From: Helopsaltes ochotensis
Taxonomy: Eukaryota > Chordata > Aves > Passeriformes > Locustellidae
Assembly: GCA_013400155.1 (NCBI GenBank)
Contig: VXBM01000573.1
Span: 116,302 to 180,301, forward strand
Direction: 5' to 3'
DNA: 64,000 bases
Below the pieces are notes generated by a model. It saw nothing but the letters and a program-made list of their open reading frames with translations, was not told where the DNA came from and made no database searches. A program made the translations under genes and the position numbers. Positions 45,901 through 57,900 of this stretch are shown piece by piece; positions within the stretch are counted from its first letter, which is position 1; each line of letters opens with the position of its first letter.

Positions 45901-48900
45901 AAGACCATAAACCCTACAAACTCCCTGCTGCAAACAGCCCATGGTCATGTATGAAGCTGTGGAAGGTACAAGAGGGGCTCTCTGGTTTCGGGTATCCTCT
46001 GTCAAGAGCTGACAGGGCTGTTGGAGACAAATATCACCAACCCCAGCAGTGACCAGGGCATCTTTTATATAGAAGCTTTCAAAGTCATTGATTTTGGAAA
46101 AAAACGTGTATTTCTTCTGTCGTAACAGGACAGACTCTTCAAGGAGAATCCCAAGTTTGAAATGCAGAGAGGTGAGTTTCATGGTGTAACCAGTGCCCTC
46201 ATGGCTGCTGGGGCAGGAGGAGCTCCTTGTCCTGGGAAGGGTTTTCCTTCAACAGCTCGGGAGTTTCTCAGAGCATGGTGTGGAGGCAGGGGGTGGGTTG
46301 GGGTTTGGAGCATCCCCAGGTGGGTAGGCCTGAGCTTGGTGTGGGCTGGCAGAGGGGGAACACGGGCATGGCTCTCTGCCCAGGGCAGGCAGTTCTGGGT
46401 GCCAGAGTAGACAGTCTGAAGTTGTTGAAATTGAACCCAAAATTAAATCTGTGGCCTTTTTACATCACAGGTCCTGAGCATCATGAGCATCCCCTTTTGA
46501 CGCACAAGAATGAGACATCTTTGGCAGGTGAGGTGTGGGCACATTCGGGTCCTGTTCCAATGGCAGGCAGGTGGCATCATCTCCTCCACAGGCTTTATCC
46601 ATCAGAGGCTTCACCTCAGAGGCACCTGTGGGTCTTTGCTGAGTGGAGACCACGTCCTGCCTCACTCAGGGTTGGGACTGGAATCTGAAGATGATGTCTT
46701 GGCCTGTAGAAAAACATTAAGGACAGGAAGTGCTGTAGTCCCTGCACAGGAGCACTGGGGAACCAGTGTGGGCTAAGGCTTCAATAACACTGGCCTTTCT
46801 TTCTACATTGCAGCAGAGAAGAGGCAGCCAGTAGCAGTTCACCTGGCAGGTCAGCAGAGCAACAAGGCAGGCTCAGGTAAGACAGACTCACTTGGTCCTA
46901 CCTCAACCAGGAAGCCAGAGGGATACAGTACTGTGCGTCCCCAGTCCTGCCCTGTGGCTCTCTAAAGGCGGGACAGGGACAGAACAACTCCAGCAAGAAA
47001 GTGTGTCCCCAAGACACAGCAAACATCCTGGTGGTCACATCACCATGTGCACCTGCTCCACGTGGGGTTTGCACATCCCAGCTGTCTTCAGTAGCCCTGT
47101 GTGTGCCTTCCTAGAAATGCACCACAGGGACTTAATCTTCCCAGGGATTTTTATGAGTGAAAAATTTTTATCTTTGTATTTACAAAAAACAACCTCCCAC
47201 TTTTCTTTTGTTCTTAAAGTGGATCTTTTTGCTCTCCTGGCCATCTCTTGCTGGGGTAGCTGCTGCAGGAGGGCTCTGCTCGCATTTGCATCTGCTGATT
47301 TTATCCTCTTCTCACCCATACTGGTCCTGGTAGCAGTATGGGCTGGCTGAGGACTTGACAGTTGCAACACAGGGCTCCAAACTGATTTAGTCAAGTTGCA
47401 ATTATTCACAGCCAAGGCCACATTAGGTTTGAGAGAGATATCTGAGTCCTTTTGTATTTCTGCATCCCACTGTATCAACCATGGCTGCTCTCACTGCTCT
47501 GTCCCCTGGTGTAGCCTTAGTTGAGGAACTTCCCACAACAGCAACGATTACCTAAGTGAATATGAGCATATGAGCTTGCAAGCTAAGTCACTCCATCTGG
47601 CAAGGATTTCACAATCTGAACACTTCTGGATTAATTCTGGAGTCACTGACAGTAATCTGCAACTGCTCTTTACATCTCTGATGCAGCAGTTCACCCAGAG
47701 CTCAGCCTACCTGTGGAAAGCTTAGTGTTAGATCAGATCAAAGAAGTGAGAAACTTGCTGTATTTTAAAACTCTCTGCTCAAGCACTTGTTGAGCCTGTA
47801 AAGCAGGGTCCGGAGAGCAGCAGATGCCTGAGCAGGAGCTCAAGTCTCTGTGGGGAAATGTCCCTGTGGGATGGGGTCCATAGGCTGCATGGCTCCCTTA
47901 GGACTACCCACGGCACACTGTCTCTGGGCTGGAGCAGTCGAATCCAGTATTCCAGTATTCCCCTTGATGCTGAGTTGCTCCTCCTGGCTGCTCTTCTAGG
48001 TGTGTCTGTAGGCTGGGGAAGGCAGAGGTCCAAATTCCAGAGGTCATAGCTGAGCTCAGCCCCCACAGCCATGGCTTCCAGGTCTCTGTATAGGCTTATC
48101 TGCACGAACTACATGAGCTACTCTGATGGCACCAGAAGTGATATCCTCCAGAAGTGATATTAAAGGGATATATATTTGGGACCAGAAGTGTCCCAAAATC
48201 CATGGCAGCAACTAATCTGCATGGGCCATGGTCCTGGCAATGGGAAGCAGCACTCACTGTGCTAAGCCCTTGTAGCTCTGCGCCCAGACAGGGATAACAA
48301 CTGTGCAATGTTAATTTTTCTTCCTCGGTAAAGTCTCAGTATCTTCAGAGGCCAAGAGGATGAAGGCCTCTGGAGGAAAGGCAGCCCCCAGCTGGGAAAA
48401 ACTGGGATGGGAGGCTCTGAAGATCAGAGTTGCAGCATATTTTGTTAGTGCTCTGAGGGCTTGGAGGGTGTCCCACTGAAATCCATGGAGGCAGCAAATG
48501 GAAGTGACACAGTGTTTGGTCTGTTGTGGTAAACACAGGCAGTCTTCCTCCTTAAGCGTTTACACCTGGCTGGATGAAGGCAGCTAAATGTTCCTCCACT
48601 CACATACCAGGCCAAGGCTGACAAAGCCAGAGATCAGCACCATGGGTTAAACCTGCTCTAGTCTTGGGGAATAGTCCCTACTCCCCTGGGGTGGGGATGG
48701 TGTCCCGGGCTGGGTGCCCCACTAACTGCACTCTGCAGAGGCTTTGAGGCCAGATGTCTGTGGGTGTCCTCCCAAATCAGCCTGCCAAACTGGAAGTCTC
48801 CTTCTCTAGCTGACCTGCCATGCTCTCTCCCTACAGTGCTGGAGTGGAAGGAGACCATGTACGGCCCCACCAACAGCTTGATATCCAACAAGGAGGGCAA

Positions 48901-49204
48901 ACTGAAGGTGGAGGAAGCAGGGCTCTACTACATCTACTCCCAAGTCACCTTCTGCCCTGGGAAAGAGTCTTCGGCACCCTTCACCCTCTATATTTATTTA
49001 CATATCCCCAAGGAAGAGGACCGGCTCTTGCTGAAAGGACATAGGACACAGAGCACCTTAAAGTCTGCCTGTGAACTGCAATCCATCCGTGTGGGAGGGG
49101 TCTTCAACCTCCGGGAAGATGACATGGTCTTTGTCAATGTGACAGACTCCACGAAAGTGAATTATAGACATGGCAACACCTACTTTGGCATCTTCAAGCT
49201 GTAG
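42843..49204 (+). CDS. CD40LG: CD40LG, CD40 ligand (CD154), whole coding span, 6 coding exons
   Basis: Type II membrane protein of the TNF family on activated T cells; as a trimer it engages CD40 on B cells and antigen-presenting cells. Coding exons: 42843-42998, 44783-44920, 46129-46171, 46471-46527, 46814-46876, 48837-49204. Together these give 825 nt, 274 aa plus stop, close to the 272 aa of the chicken protein. Residues 1-22 are cytoplasmic; TMKMFMVFLTVFTVVQTIG starts the membrane anchor (about 20-45); a stalk follows. The TNF homology domain is mainly in exon 6, with AGLYYIYSQVTFC, the second disulfide Cys in SACELQS, the NVT glycosylation site in VFVNVTDS, and the terminal TYFGIFKL. ATG 42843 (A at -3) is chosen over an in-frame upstream ATG at 42777 with weak context. 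All splice sites are GT-AG and all phases fit. The gene appears intact. Confidence 0.96.
42999..44782 (+). other. CD40LG: CD40LG intron 1
   Basis: 1784-nt phase-0 intron (GTAAGC ... ATCGGCAG). No repeat family recognised. Confidence 0.9.
44783..44920 (+). CDS. CD40LG: CD40LG exon 2
   Basis: 46 codons, MEEVLSLNEDYIFLKKVQKC ... QNIQYK, part of the extracellular stalk, phase 0 at both ends. Confidence 0.95.
44921..46128 (+). other. CD40LG: CD40LG intron 2
   Basis: 1208-nt intron with acceptor TCGTAACAG; no other feature. Confidence 0.9.
46129..46171 (+). CDS. CD40LG: CD40LG exon 3 (43 nt)
   Basis: DRLFKENPKFEMQR plus one base; donor G|GTGAG. The PKFEM segment matches the avian stalk. Small, but both splice sites and phase are right. 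Confidence 0.88.
46471..46527 (+). CDS. CD40LG: CD40LG exon 4 (57 nt)
   Basis: (G)PEHHEHPLLTHKNETSLA plus one base, between ATCACAG and GTGAGG. It contains an N-E-T glycosylation sequon. Intron 3 is 299 nt. Confidence 0.88.
46814..46876 (+). CDS. CD40LG: CD40LG exon 5 (63 nt)
   Basis: (A)EKRQPVAVHLAGQQSNKAGS plus one base; donor GTAAGA. The acceptor is a tandem CAGCAG, and the upstream AG is used here because it gives the length of the chicken protein. Confidence 0.88.
46877..48836 (+). other. CD40LG: CD40LG intron 5
   Basis: 1960-nt intron. Around 48130-48195 the word CCAGAAGTG occurs three times (twice as CCAGAAGTGATAT). Otherwise unremarkable. Confidence 0.85.
48837..49204 (+). CDS. CD40LG: CD40LG exon 6 (TNF homology domain)
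   Basis: (V)LEWKETMYGPTNSLIS ... NTYFGIFKL, TAG at 49202-49204. It carries almost the whole receptor-binding TNF fold, with the paired cysteines and the NVT sequon described for the gene. Confidence 0.96.
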
Positions 49205-49760
49205 TGAGGAAAGGACTGTCCTGAGCTGGGAATCCAGCCCAACTTTTTTGAGAAGATTCGTTTCCTTTCCCCTTATTTATTAAATGTTCCTCTGCCTCTT
49301 GTTATTTCTTGTTTCCTAGTTTGTATATTTTGTTATTTATTAATGGAGGCCAAGGGGCTCTGAGAACAGAAATGGAACTAAGTACAAAGCTGTTATTCTT
49401 TACTCTCAGATATCTTTTTTTCAGCCAGTGATTTGGACTTTGCCTGTGCAGTTTCACTTCCCTGTGGAAGGGGCACTGGGCACCACCATCAAAACTGGAG
49501 CTGCATCTTCTCCTGAGACCTGTCCTACCCAAGGGGGAGGACCAGGAAAGCACAGGGGTGGCAGTACCACCTGCTTCTTCCCTCCAAAGCACACGTGCAG
49601 AGGATCTTCTGGCTCTCCTCAATGAGGACATGTCCACAGTGGCATTTCTTCTGGAGCTTCAGGAGAGCAGGACTGTGCAGGTGGGCAGGATCCCTCTTGG
49701 GCAAGGGGTACAAGGATGGTGATGCAGCATTTCAATAAACATATGAAGATGACACATGTG
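49205..49760 (+). other. CD40LG: CD40LG 3' UTR with AU-rich elements
   Basis: Two TTATTTATTAA cores near 49274 and 49333 are AUUUA-type instability elements, as in other cytokine messages. CU-rich stretches surround them. The polyadenylation signal lies at 49734-49739. Confidence 0.8.
49734..49739 (+). terminator. CD40LG: CD40LG polyadenylation signal AATAAA
   Basis: The first canonical hexamer after the stop, 530 nt downstream, followed by a GT-rich stretch (GGGGTTTTGGTTGT) about 30 nt later. Confidence 0.75.
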
Positions 49761-51779
49761 AAAGCCTGGGGTTTTGGTTGTACAGGTCACACTTAGACTG
49801 TCAAAGTTTGGAAATAATCCTGGATGCCAACAGGTTTGTGCATGGAAGAGCTTCCAGATTTGGGCAGTCTTTAGGCTTTGTTGTGCTGGTGGCTGCAGGT
49901 CTTGTCCTAACATGGTGCCCAAATGCTGCCACTGGTGAGACAGAAGGGGCATTCTTTGCACAGCTCATTGTAGAGCTGGATGCCCAGCACAGCCCCCTCC
50001 AAAGTCAATAGAGCTCAGGGACTGTCTGGTTTCACTACATATTAGGAAGCATTTTTTGGCTGTTCCCCAAGACTGCCTAACTTTTTTATGGGATGGACCA
50101 CTCTTGTCTGAACATCTTGTATAATGACTATTTGTTTAATTAAACCCATCTTATATTTGTAGCCAGAGAGACTGAGTGCCAGAGGACTGTGCATAGCTGT
50201 AGCTGTGTTTTGCAGCATAATTCAGTATTTGCGGTTCCCCTTTCCACAGTGTTTCTTCCACTAATCACCCCACAAAAAATGCAACTTATGAATTAGGACA
50301 TAGGTGGCTTTGTATGTTTTGAACACCGCTCACCCTTCCCAGCCCCAGGCTGAGACTTCACAGGGTCCTGCTTGGGGTCTGGGACAGCGGGGTGGCACTG
50401 AGGGTCACACTGGGGACCAGTCCCAGGAGCCTCCAGGGCAGCCAGTCCACCATGCTCCTTGAGGCACGTTGAGGTGCCAGGGTCAGGCAGCACTAGGGAC
50501 ATTTTGTCAGGAGAAGGAAGCAGAGAGTCCCTGTCCTAGGAGGGCAGTGAGATACCAGGGCTGAAGCCCCTAGCTGTGAAACAGAAGTGGGGGGGATTAG
50601 TTTTAACAGGATTTAGGACACCTGACAGAAAGAGGATTATTCCTGCAGGTCATGGAGCCTGCAGGGATGCCTCTGTTTTGGAGCAGAGGGATGGATGCTG
50701 CACATGCTGCTTGTGGGGCTGGGCAGCTGCTGCCTCCCACGGTGCTCCATGGTGGTGTGGGTCTGACCACATCCCTGCTGCTGCTGAAAGGCAGCCAGCC
50801 CTGTGGGCCGGGCTCCTGGAGACAGAGCTAGGCTGCCTAGAGAACCACAAACCTCCACAGCGGAGGTGGAGGTGCTTGATCATGGTGGGAGTGTGGGTGG
50901 AAGCTGCAGGAGAAACCAAAGATGGTGCAAACTGGGATGGCCTGAGACAGGGGGAGAAGCTTGGAGCAAGTGGATGGGAAGGAGAGAGAGCTGTGATGAG
51001 CGTGTGTGTGGCCAAAAACTTCCAGGAGTGGAAAATCTGCTCATCATAGGTAAGGAGAAACTGTGATCAGTGCACACTTTGAAGCTTCCTGCAGCCCCCA
51101 GCCTCAGTGGCCAGGAGCACCTGCCAGAGACCTTGGGCTGGGCTGTGATCCTCAGCCCAAATGACTGAGCAGAGATCCATGAGCTGAAAGTTGTGTGGTT
51201 GAGGAAAACAATTAGAGAGGGGAGTAGAAAAACAGTCATTAAATAAGTCCATAAATTCTGCAGCAAGGGCAGCAGATGCCAACTGTCACCTTCTCTGCCT
51301 GTGGGCTGCCTGACCAAACCCCAGCCCCTGGGGGTCACAATGCTGCCTTTTCTCATGACTTTTGTTTCTGTCCTCTGTTTCTTGGCTTGCGAGAAATAGC
51401 CTGTGGGATTTGGATGTGAGGTAGTGTGTGAGAGGAGAGGAGATGAAATTGCTGCCATCCAGCTCTCCTCCCCCAGCCCTGCCTGTTGCTGGCACTGTTT
51501 CCCCTCCCCATGGAAAGTTTAAATATCATCAATACATCGAATTTTCCCTTGACGTGAGGCCTCTATGTCAGTCCTCAGGCTGTGGATTTTACTGTTTCCA
51601 AACTGATTTTTGTTCTTTCTGAGTTAAGAAGGGCTTGAGAGTGTGATGAGTTTGCAGAGCACATCAGCAGGACTGGCACAGCGGGTGATGGATGAGCAGT
51701 TGCAGGAACAAGCAGCAGCATGGTCATCTGCTGGGAGAGGTGTTTGCATGGTTCAATACACACTGAACTCACAAAAAAA

Positions 51780-51847
51780 GTATTTATATATATAAATTAT
51801 ATATCTATATATACACACACATATATATATATAAATATATATACACA
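51780..51847. repeat. AT/AC-rich microsatellite
   Basis: TATATA and ACACAC runs mixed over about 68 nt, directly next to a truncated CR1. Confidence 0.85.
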
Positions 51848-52006
51848 CCAGGTTGCCTCAAGCCCCATCCAACCTGGCCTGGAACCCTTCCAGGGATGGG
51901 GCAACCACAGCTTCTCTGGGCAACCTGTGCCAGGGCCTCACCACCTGACGGGGAAGAATTTCTTTCTAATATCCCATCTAACCCTGCCCTCTGGCAGTTT
52001 TGGACT
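51848..52006 (-). mobile_element. CR1 LINE fragment, minus strand
   Basis: The reverse complement of the CR1 end of ORF2 and 3' region is visible: CCCCATCCAACCTGGCCTGG, CCAGGGATGGGGCAACCACAG, GGGCAACCTGTGCCAGGG, TTTCTTTCTAATATCC. The extreme 3' end is missing, replaced by the microsatellite. Confidence 0.85.
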
Positions 52007-52273
52007 TCAGTGTTTTTCCATGATGCACCCAAGGCTAGGGTTTCTTTTTCCCCTTGTTTCTTTTTCCCCTTGTGTTTGGGGAAGGAGAGCAGGGTCCAGC
52101 CCTCCTGCCCTTGATCCTTCCCTCCTGCTGTGGGCTGAGACGGCAGACCGTGGCACACCTCTACCAAAGAGTTAAAACCCCCGAGCCTGCAGGAGATGTC
52201 TTGTCCAAGTGGTGGTAGACCAAAGGAAATCCTGTCACCACACCTAATTGCCAGAAAAAAACACACACTAACT

Positions 52274-52315
52274 AAAAAAACCCCAAAAAACAAAAAACCA
52301 AAAAACCAAAAAAAC
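52274..52315. repeat. 42-nt A/C-only tract
   Basis: Runs of A broken by CC (CCAAAAAA units). This is the same pattern as the G/T tract before VGLL1, on the opposite strand. Confidence 0.8.
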
Positions 52316-52655
52316 TCTAACAGGAAGGAAGTCATTTATCTACAGCAACTGCCTGGTGTGGCACAGCAGTCTGCTCTCCATAAAGCACCCTTGTGAACAG
52401 AGTGCACGTGGGGCTTGAGGGATGGAAATGCATCTCCTGCCCTGGGACCAGGTGCTCTTGGCCTGCTGCAGGTCTGGCACTGTTGACTGCTGGTGCTTGG
52501 ACTGTTGCTCCCACCATCACCTTTCATACCAGTGTTCCCACCCAGTAAATCAGAGGTATGACGCTGCCACGGCATTTTGAGGAAATCAGTGATGCCCACA
52601 GCAATCACTGGCTTCAGTTTCATGGCGGAAACACAGGAAGCAGCTCCAAGGGCTA

Positions 52656-54858
52656 GGAAGCAACTTTTATCCTTCTTTATTCACTGAAAATGTCAATTAA
52701 AAAACTGTTCAAAATAAAAACATGTTAGAAAAGTTGAACTTGCATAAGTAGTTTACAGTAAATAAACCTACATGACAAAGATATACTGGAAGGCAGCTGA
52801 CACAACATCCATCTAAAGACAGACTCACTGGAACCTATTTACAAAGCACTGTAAACAAGGTAAACATGGAAACATTGCTGTCCATCTGGCATGGCTTCTT
52901 TTCCTTTTTATTTAATTTTCTTGTCTTTTTTTGGCTTCTAGCTCTTGACAAACACTTGATCCAAAAAGTCCCAGTGTGCCCTCTATCACATTACATCTCA
53001 CAAACATGCATATGTACATAGCACAGGTTTCAACTGAGCCTGGGGGCAGCAAGGACACATTTCCACCCTCTCCCTGGAGTGTCTGTGGCCCTTGGTTTGT
53101 TCTGCATGTCAGCAGCCTCGTCCCCAGCCCAGCCTGGGGCAGGCAGCAGGGCCAGGCAGTACCGAGGGCTCTGGGCATGGCCTCCCTGAGCAGCAGTAAG
53201 GGCAGCAAATGGCCTGCTCCTGGAAAATTATACACAAGCACAGCTGGGCTTCACTGCTGACCAAAGCACTCAACTGTGTGCCCAGGGAGGGATGTGGGGA
53301 GCTGCCACCCTGCTGGGATGCTCTGGGGATGGCAAATGTAGCCAGACCTCTGTTTTGCCCAAGAAACAGCTTAAAGAGAGTTTCTTATTACACTCCTTGA
53401 GATGTTTTGGAATCTACATCTCCCAAAATACCATTTACAATGTCCTTGTTATATTTTAATGGCAAGGAGGGAGTTGTAATTATTGCCTCTGTTATATCCT
53501 TCACAACCAACATAATGGTGTGACTGTAATGAGCTGTGGTGCCTCTGCACACCCTGGGACCATGCTGCCCTGTGAGATAAATAAGACATCTTAATAGAAG
53601 GTTATTTTTATAATGCTGTTAAGGAAGGAAGGAAGGAAAACATCAGTTCTAAACTAGGGTATAACACCAAATAAGATAAGGGGAGCTGATACATATGCAT
53701 GTTCCCTGTGTGCTGTGTTTTGAGGAGCTGTGCAGGGATCTGTGAGGGTGTTGCACATCCTGGCTCCAGGAGCATTCCAGCTCTTGTCAAAGCATAAATA
53801 CCTTCCTTATCTCAAGAGAAAGTTCATTTTTCCTAGCAGAAAGCCCCTGTGGAGTGGTGTGAGGAGAAGTGGCCACTGGCTACATTCCTAGCCTTTGGGA
53901 AGGAGCGATGGAAAACATAAAATGGGCAGAAGGGAGCAGGAGACCAGCACATTTTGGGTTGTTTTCTGTTGTCAAGCAGTGTTTACGTTTCATACAGAGA
54001 AAAGCATGTCCTGCAAGAGGAAGCACAGCAAAATTATAATCTCCTAGGATACCTGGACACTCGATGTGAAAACAAAGCAGAGAGAAGGAATTCTACATCA
54101 TGCATAAGAAAAGGGATGGGGGCAGAACAGCAGTTACCTGTTGTGCTAATCACGAGCTGTAAGGAGGCAGCACTGTGCAAAATACCTTCCTATGCGCTCT
54201 GACAGGTGCTCCAGATCTGGCTTCCCCAAGGAGTTCAAACATCTTCATGTTAATTGCACATTTTAATCAGTATCAAGGCCACACAGGAACCACAGTATTG
54301 CTGGGCTCTAGTTCGCTACAGTCAACTAATGGGGAAAAAGAAGATGGATGGGAAAAGCTTCCCCAGATGTGATTATCTGAAAAGAGGAGCATGGTGCTTT
54401 TTTGGTTTCTGCTCAATGCCACCTCAGTAATGTTTTCATTCAATAAATAGGTACTGGTGCTTTTGGAAAGAATGAAAGCATTAAAAAGTGCTTAAGCTTC
54501 TAGGGAAATGCTGCCCAAGCCTTTGTGAGCAACAATCACTAGCAGAGTTTGTATTTGCTCCCAGTAGCAGGTACAGTGAGGTATTAGCTGCTGCAGATGA
54601 ATTGTGAATCATGGACCACTTGCTTACTGGTTCAGTTGTGGTTGATTGTTTCTGCTTTATCTCCTTACTGAATGGAAGAAAAATTATTTTTTTCTCTATG
54701 ACAGTTTTTTTTCTATTTTTTTTCTTTTTTTTTTTTTTTTTGGTAACAAAATACCCCAAACCAACAAAATAAGGAGCAAGAAGAGGCAAAGGAACCAGTT
54801 CCACTTCCCAAAAATACACCTGAGTTCACACACCACTGCCAGCAGCTTCTCCATGAAT
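52656..54858 (-). other. ARHGEF6: ARHGEF6 3' UTR
   Basis: About 2.2 kb after the stop on the minus strand. Two reverse-strand AATAAA signals fit: 52907-52912 and, better placed at a sequence reading GTGAATAAAGAAGG, 52676-52681. A (GGAA)n run at about 53624-53637 and a T-rich tract at 54706-54741 lie within it. Confidence 0.65.
52676..52681 (-). terminator. ARHGEF6: Probable ARHGEF6 polyadenylation signal
   Basis: TTTATT on the plus strand, AATAAA on the minus strand, the distal of two candidates; the 3' end would be near 52655. Confidence 0.55.
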
Positions 54859-54999
54859 TCAGGCGATCAGGGATGACTTGCGCCCCGTGTCCTCCCTGCC
54901 ACACTCATCTGTCTGCTTCAGCAGCCTTCTCACCAGCTTCTCCAAGTCCTTCCTGGATTTAAGCTCTTCCTCCAAACACTGTTTCATCCTTTTGTTTTC
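54859..54999 (-). CDS. ARHGEF6: ARHGEF6 terminal coding exon
   Basis: 47 codons including stop, [20 protein letters not shown] ... KSSLIA; TGA occupies 54859-54861. It completes the trimerising coiled coil. Confidence 0.95.
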   Translation of the reverse strand, partial: ENKRMKQCLEEELKSRKDLEKLVRRLLKQTDECGREDTGRKSSLIA

Positions 55000-57900
55000 C
55001 TGCAAGGTGAAAAATGAAGTAATAAAGATGCAGTTAATGTCCATGCAATTTCTGGAGTGAGGTACTTCCATGCATCTGCTGCCCAATGCCTCAGAGGTGA
55101 TGAAATAACAGATACTTCATAGGAGTTTGTGAGAATGAAGATCATAAGTGGATCAAACTACAAGTAACCCAAACAGACCCTTGTCATCTCATGGACCTGC
55201 ACAAAAGTTCCCTGACTTTGGGCAGGCAGAAACGTCCTCCTGGAAACCTAATTTTAGCTTGGGTTGAAGAACCCTTTTCTCCTCTGATTGTTTCTCCCAC
55301 CTCCAGACTTGGGACTGGAGGGAAGAGGACATATTTCCTCTGAGTCTACAAGAACTGGTGTCCACCAGACCCCTATAAAAAGAACGGTGAAGCTGAAAGA
55401 GTTTTTGGAATAGGAGGAAAGTTTCATGTTACCACAAAGACCAACTATTCCTTCCCTCTTGCTTTCTCTGGCACTCAAGTGTGAATGATGAGAGGAAGTG
55501 GTCTCCAGCTGCACCGGAGAAGGTTTATGTTGGTATTAGGAAAAGGTACTTCATGGAAAGGGTTGTCAGACACTGGAACAGTCTGCCCAGGGAAGCAGTG
55601 GAGTCACCATTCCTAGGAATGTTCACAGAATATGTGGGTATGGCACTTCAGGACATGATTTAGTGGTGAACACAGTGGTAGTGCTGGGTTGATCGTTGGA
55701 CTCCATCATCTCAGAGGTCTTTTCCAGTCTTAAAGATTTTATGATTCTGTGATTCAGGGAGGTAAACCAAAAGAAAACTAATGCTCGTTCAGGGATTTGC
55801 AGTATTGGACCAGGATCAGCAAGACTTTTCCTGGCACCGACCAGCTGAAGATGACCCAGTACATATTGGTTGGCTTTCACTCAACTCCCACCACAAGCAA
55901 TCCCACCCAAATTACCTGCTTCAACTCTTTGACTTCATCTTTCAGTGCATAAACTGTGTCAACAAGGCTTCTGAAACAAGAAAAAAGAAAAAACAAAAAA
56001 AGAAAAAAGAAATTAGAGTTGGTGTGCAGGAAAACAGTGACAGCATGGGAGGTGCTGACAGGAAAGTTGCATCCAGATTCTTGCTTCCCAAGCATCAGGC
56101 TGCTGCCTGTGAGGGGACTCTGGAAACACAGCCCAGGAGCATTTATACGCCACTGGTCCAAAACTCAGGGCTCTTTTCTCAAACCTCAATGCCTTGTTCT
56201 GCTTTGAGTTATCAACAAAGGTCTGTGGCTTTGGCTTCCTTATTTTTGCTGTGGCAATAAATAACAATGACTTTAAAGGTGGAAATGCCTGAGCATGTTT
56301 TGTAAAGCAGCCTTGATTCCTTGAGGTTGTGCTGCAAGAGATCAACTATGAAATGATTACACTGACTGGGTTGGAGAAACTCAACACAGTCACCCAGATG
56401 CAGAAGTTACAAAACTGGCAGGTGCCAGGCAGGCTCCTGACGGGCAGCAACAGCCCAGTACATCAGTAGTTAAAAAATAAGAGCCACTTGTTTGGTTCGG
56501 TCCTTGCTGGATCCATTATCCTACATCTGGATAAGCCATAACCCAGAGATCCAAACTCCCAGAGGGATACAGCCAGATCAGGGCAGCTGGGAAGGCAGCT
56601 CTGTCCTTAAAAAAGACAGAATGGCAGCTGAAATTGTATGGTGGTTCTTTGACAGAACTAAGGCAGCAGGCCTGTTCCTCTGTGGAGACACAGAAGGAGA
56701 GGGCATTGGTTTTTAATGCCCTTCCAAAAAGTGACATAGGGATTGATCTGCACATGGAGAGCAGTTACACTTACTTTTCCTCCATGACCATCTGACCATT
56801 GCTTCGTGTTTCCTCTATGATGATTTTCTCTTCCTCAGGAAGAAGGACTTGGGGAATGGAGTCTTTACGGGAGCCTGTGTAGAAGAATTTTTCATGAGGA
56901 AGAAAAAGGATTAATCTTCCCTTGTGCCCACGCTACATCAGAGACAGAAGCTCTCATTCCTGCTCCACTACCAGTCTGGGGCAGGCTGGAGATGTCAGCT
57001 ACTGACCCAGACCTACAGCAGCAAGTGGAAAATTTTCAAGAGTACTCATTGCATCTCAAGTTACATCATGAGTTATAAATTAAACTATTCAACTAGGGTC
57101 AAGAGCTCCCTGAAGAACCATGGCCTCCCTTTGCTCTGTGTACCATTATTTGACAGTTCAGTGATTGAACTAGCTGACATCTCACCAGCAATGATAAATA
57201 GTTTTATTTCCAGAGCTGAAGGTGCTAAATAGGTCCTTATGAAGCAGGTTGTTCTTAAACATGCAGCTGATTCAGAGATAATATTCATGCTTCCTTTCCA
57301 AAGCTATAAGCAACCTGAGATTATCATCACGTAATCACTAGTGAAATAGCAGTGTATCATCTGCCCTCCTACCTGCTTCATTCTCTGTGCTTAGAAAAAC
57401 AATGGCAACTAAACCACTAGGTAGATAAAGCTTCCTTATCTCAAAGATTGAACACTACAGTTTCCTAGCATGAGTCTCATTGCTGTATGATGCAACAACT
57501 GTTTTTTCCCAAAAGGGTTATCAGTACTGTGGGCAGAGTAGGAGTTAAATAATATGGTGGTGTGCCCACCTGAGCTGAGAGCTTGCTGGAAGCCTGCCCC
57601 AGTACAGTATGCCTCAATCACCTTCAGGATCTGAGCATCCTCTTCCAGCGCAGCAGTACCTGTAAAACATTGCAAACAACAGCAGGCACTAAAAGCAAGG
57701 TACTCTGGCCTTGTATCTCCCAGACTTTGCTCTCAGGTCTCTTAGGATGTCATGCTGTTTCTTTGGCTGGCTGTCTCTGGGACTTTGGCCAATCTGTTCT
57801 GAGGTCCTTTACATTGTCTGGCCTTTGTGGCATCAAGCACCATGACCAAATGGTGTGAAAACTCATCTCTAGTTACTCATCTTGGCAAAACTCAGGGGGT

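Larger units (their letters stand above)
49761..52655. other. Intergenic region between the 3' ends of CD40LG and ARHGEF6
   Basis: The two genes converge here. Apart from an AT/AC microsatellite, a CR1 fragment and an A/C tract, listed separately, no feature is recognised. Open frames of up to 190 codons on the minus strand (50880-51458) have no motif. Confidence 0.6.

Noticed and set aside
50880..51458. 192-codon open frame on the minus strand between CD40LG and ARHGEF6
   Set aside because: GC-rich shadow frame with no domain, no splice context and overlapping frames of similar length on the other strand.
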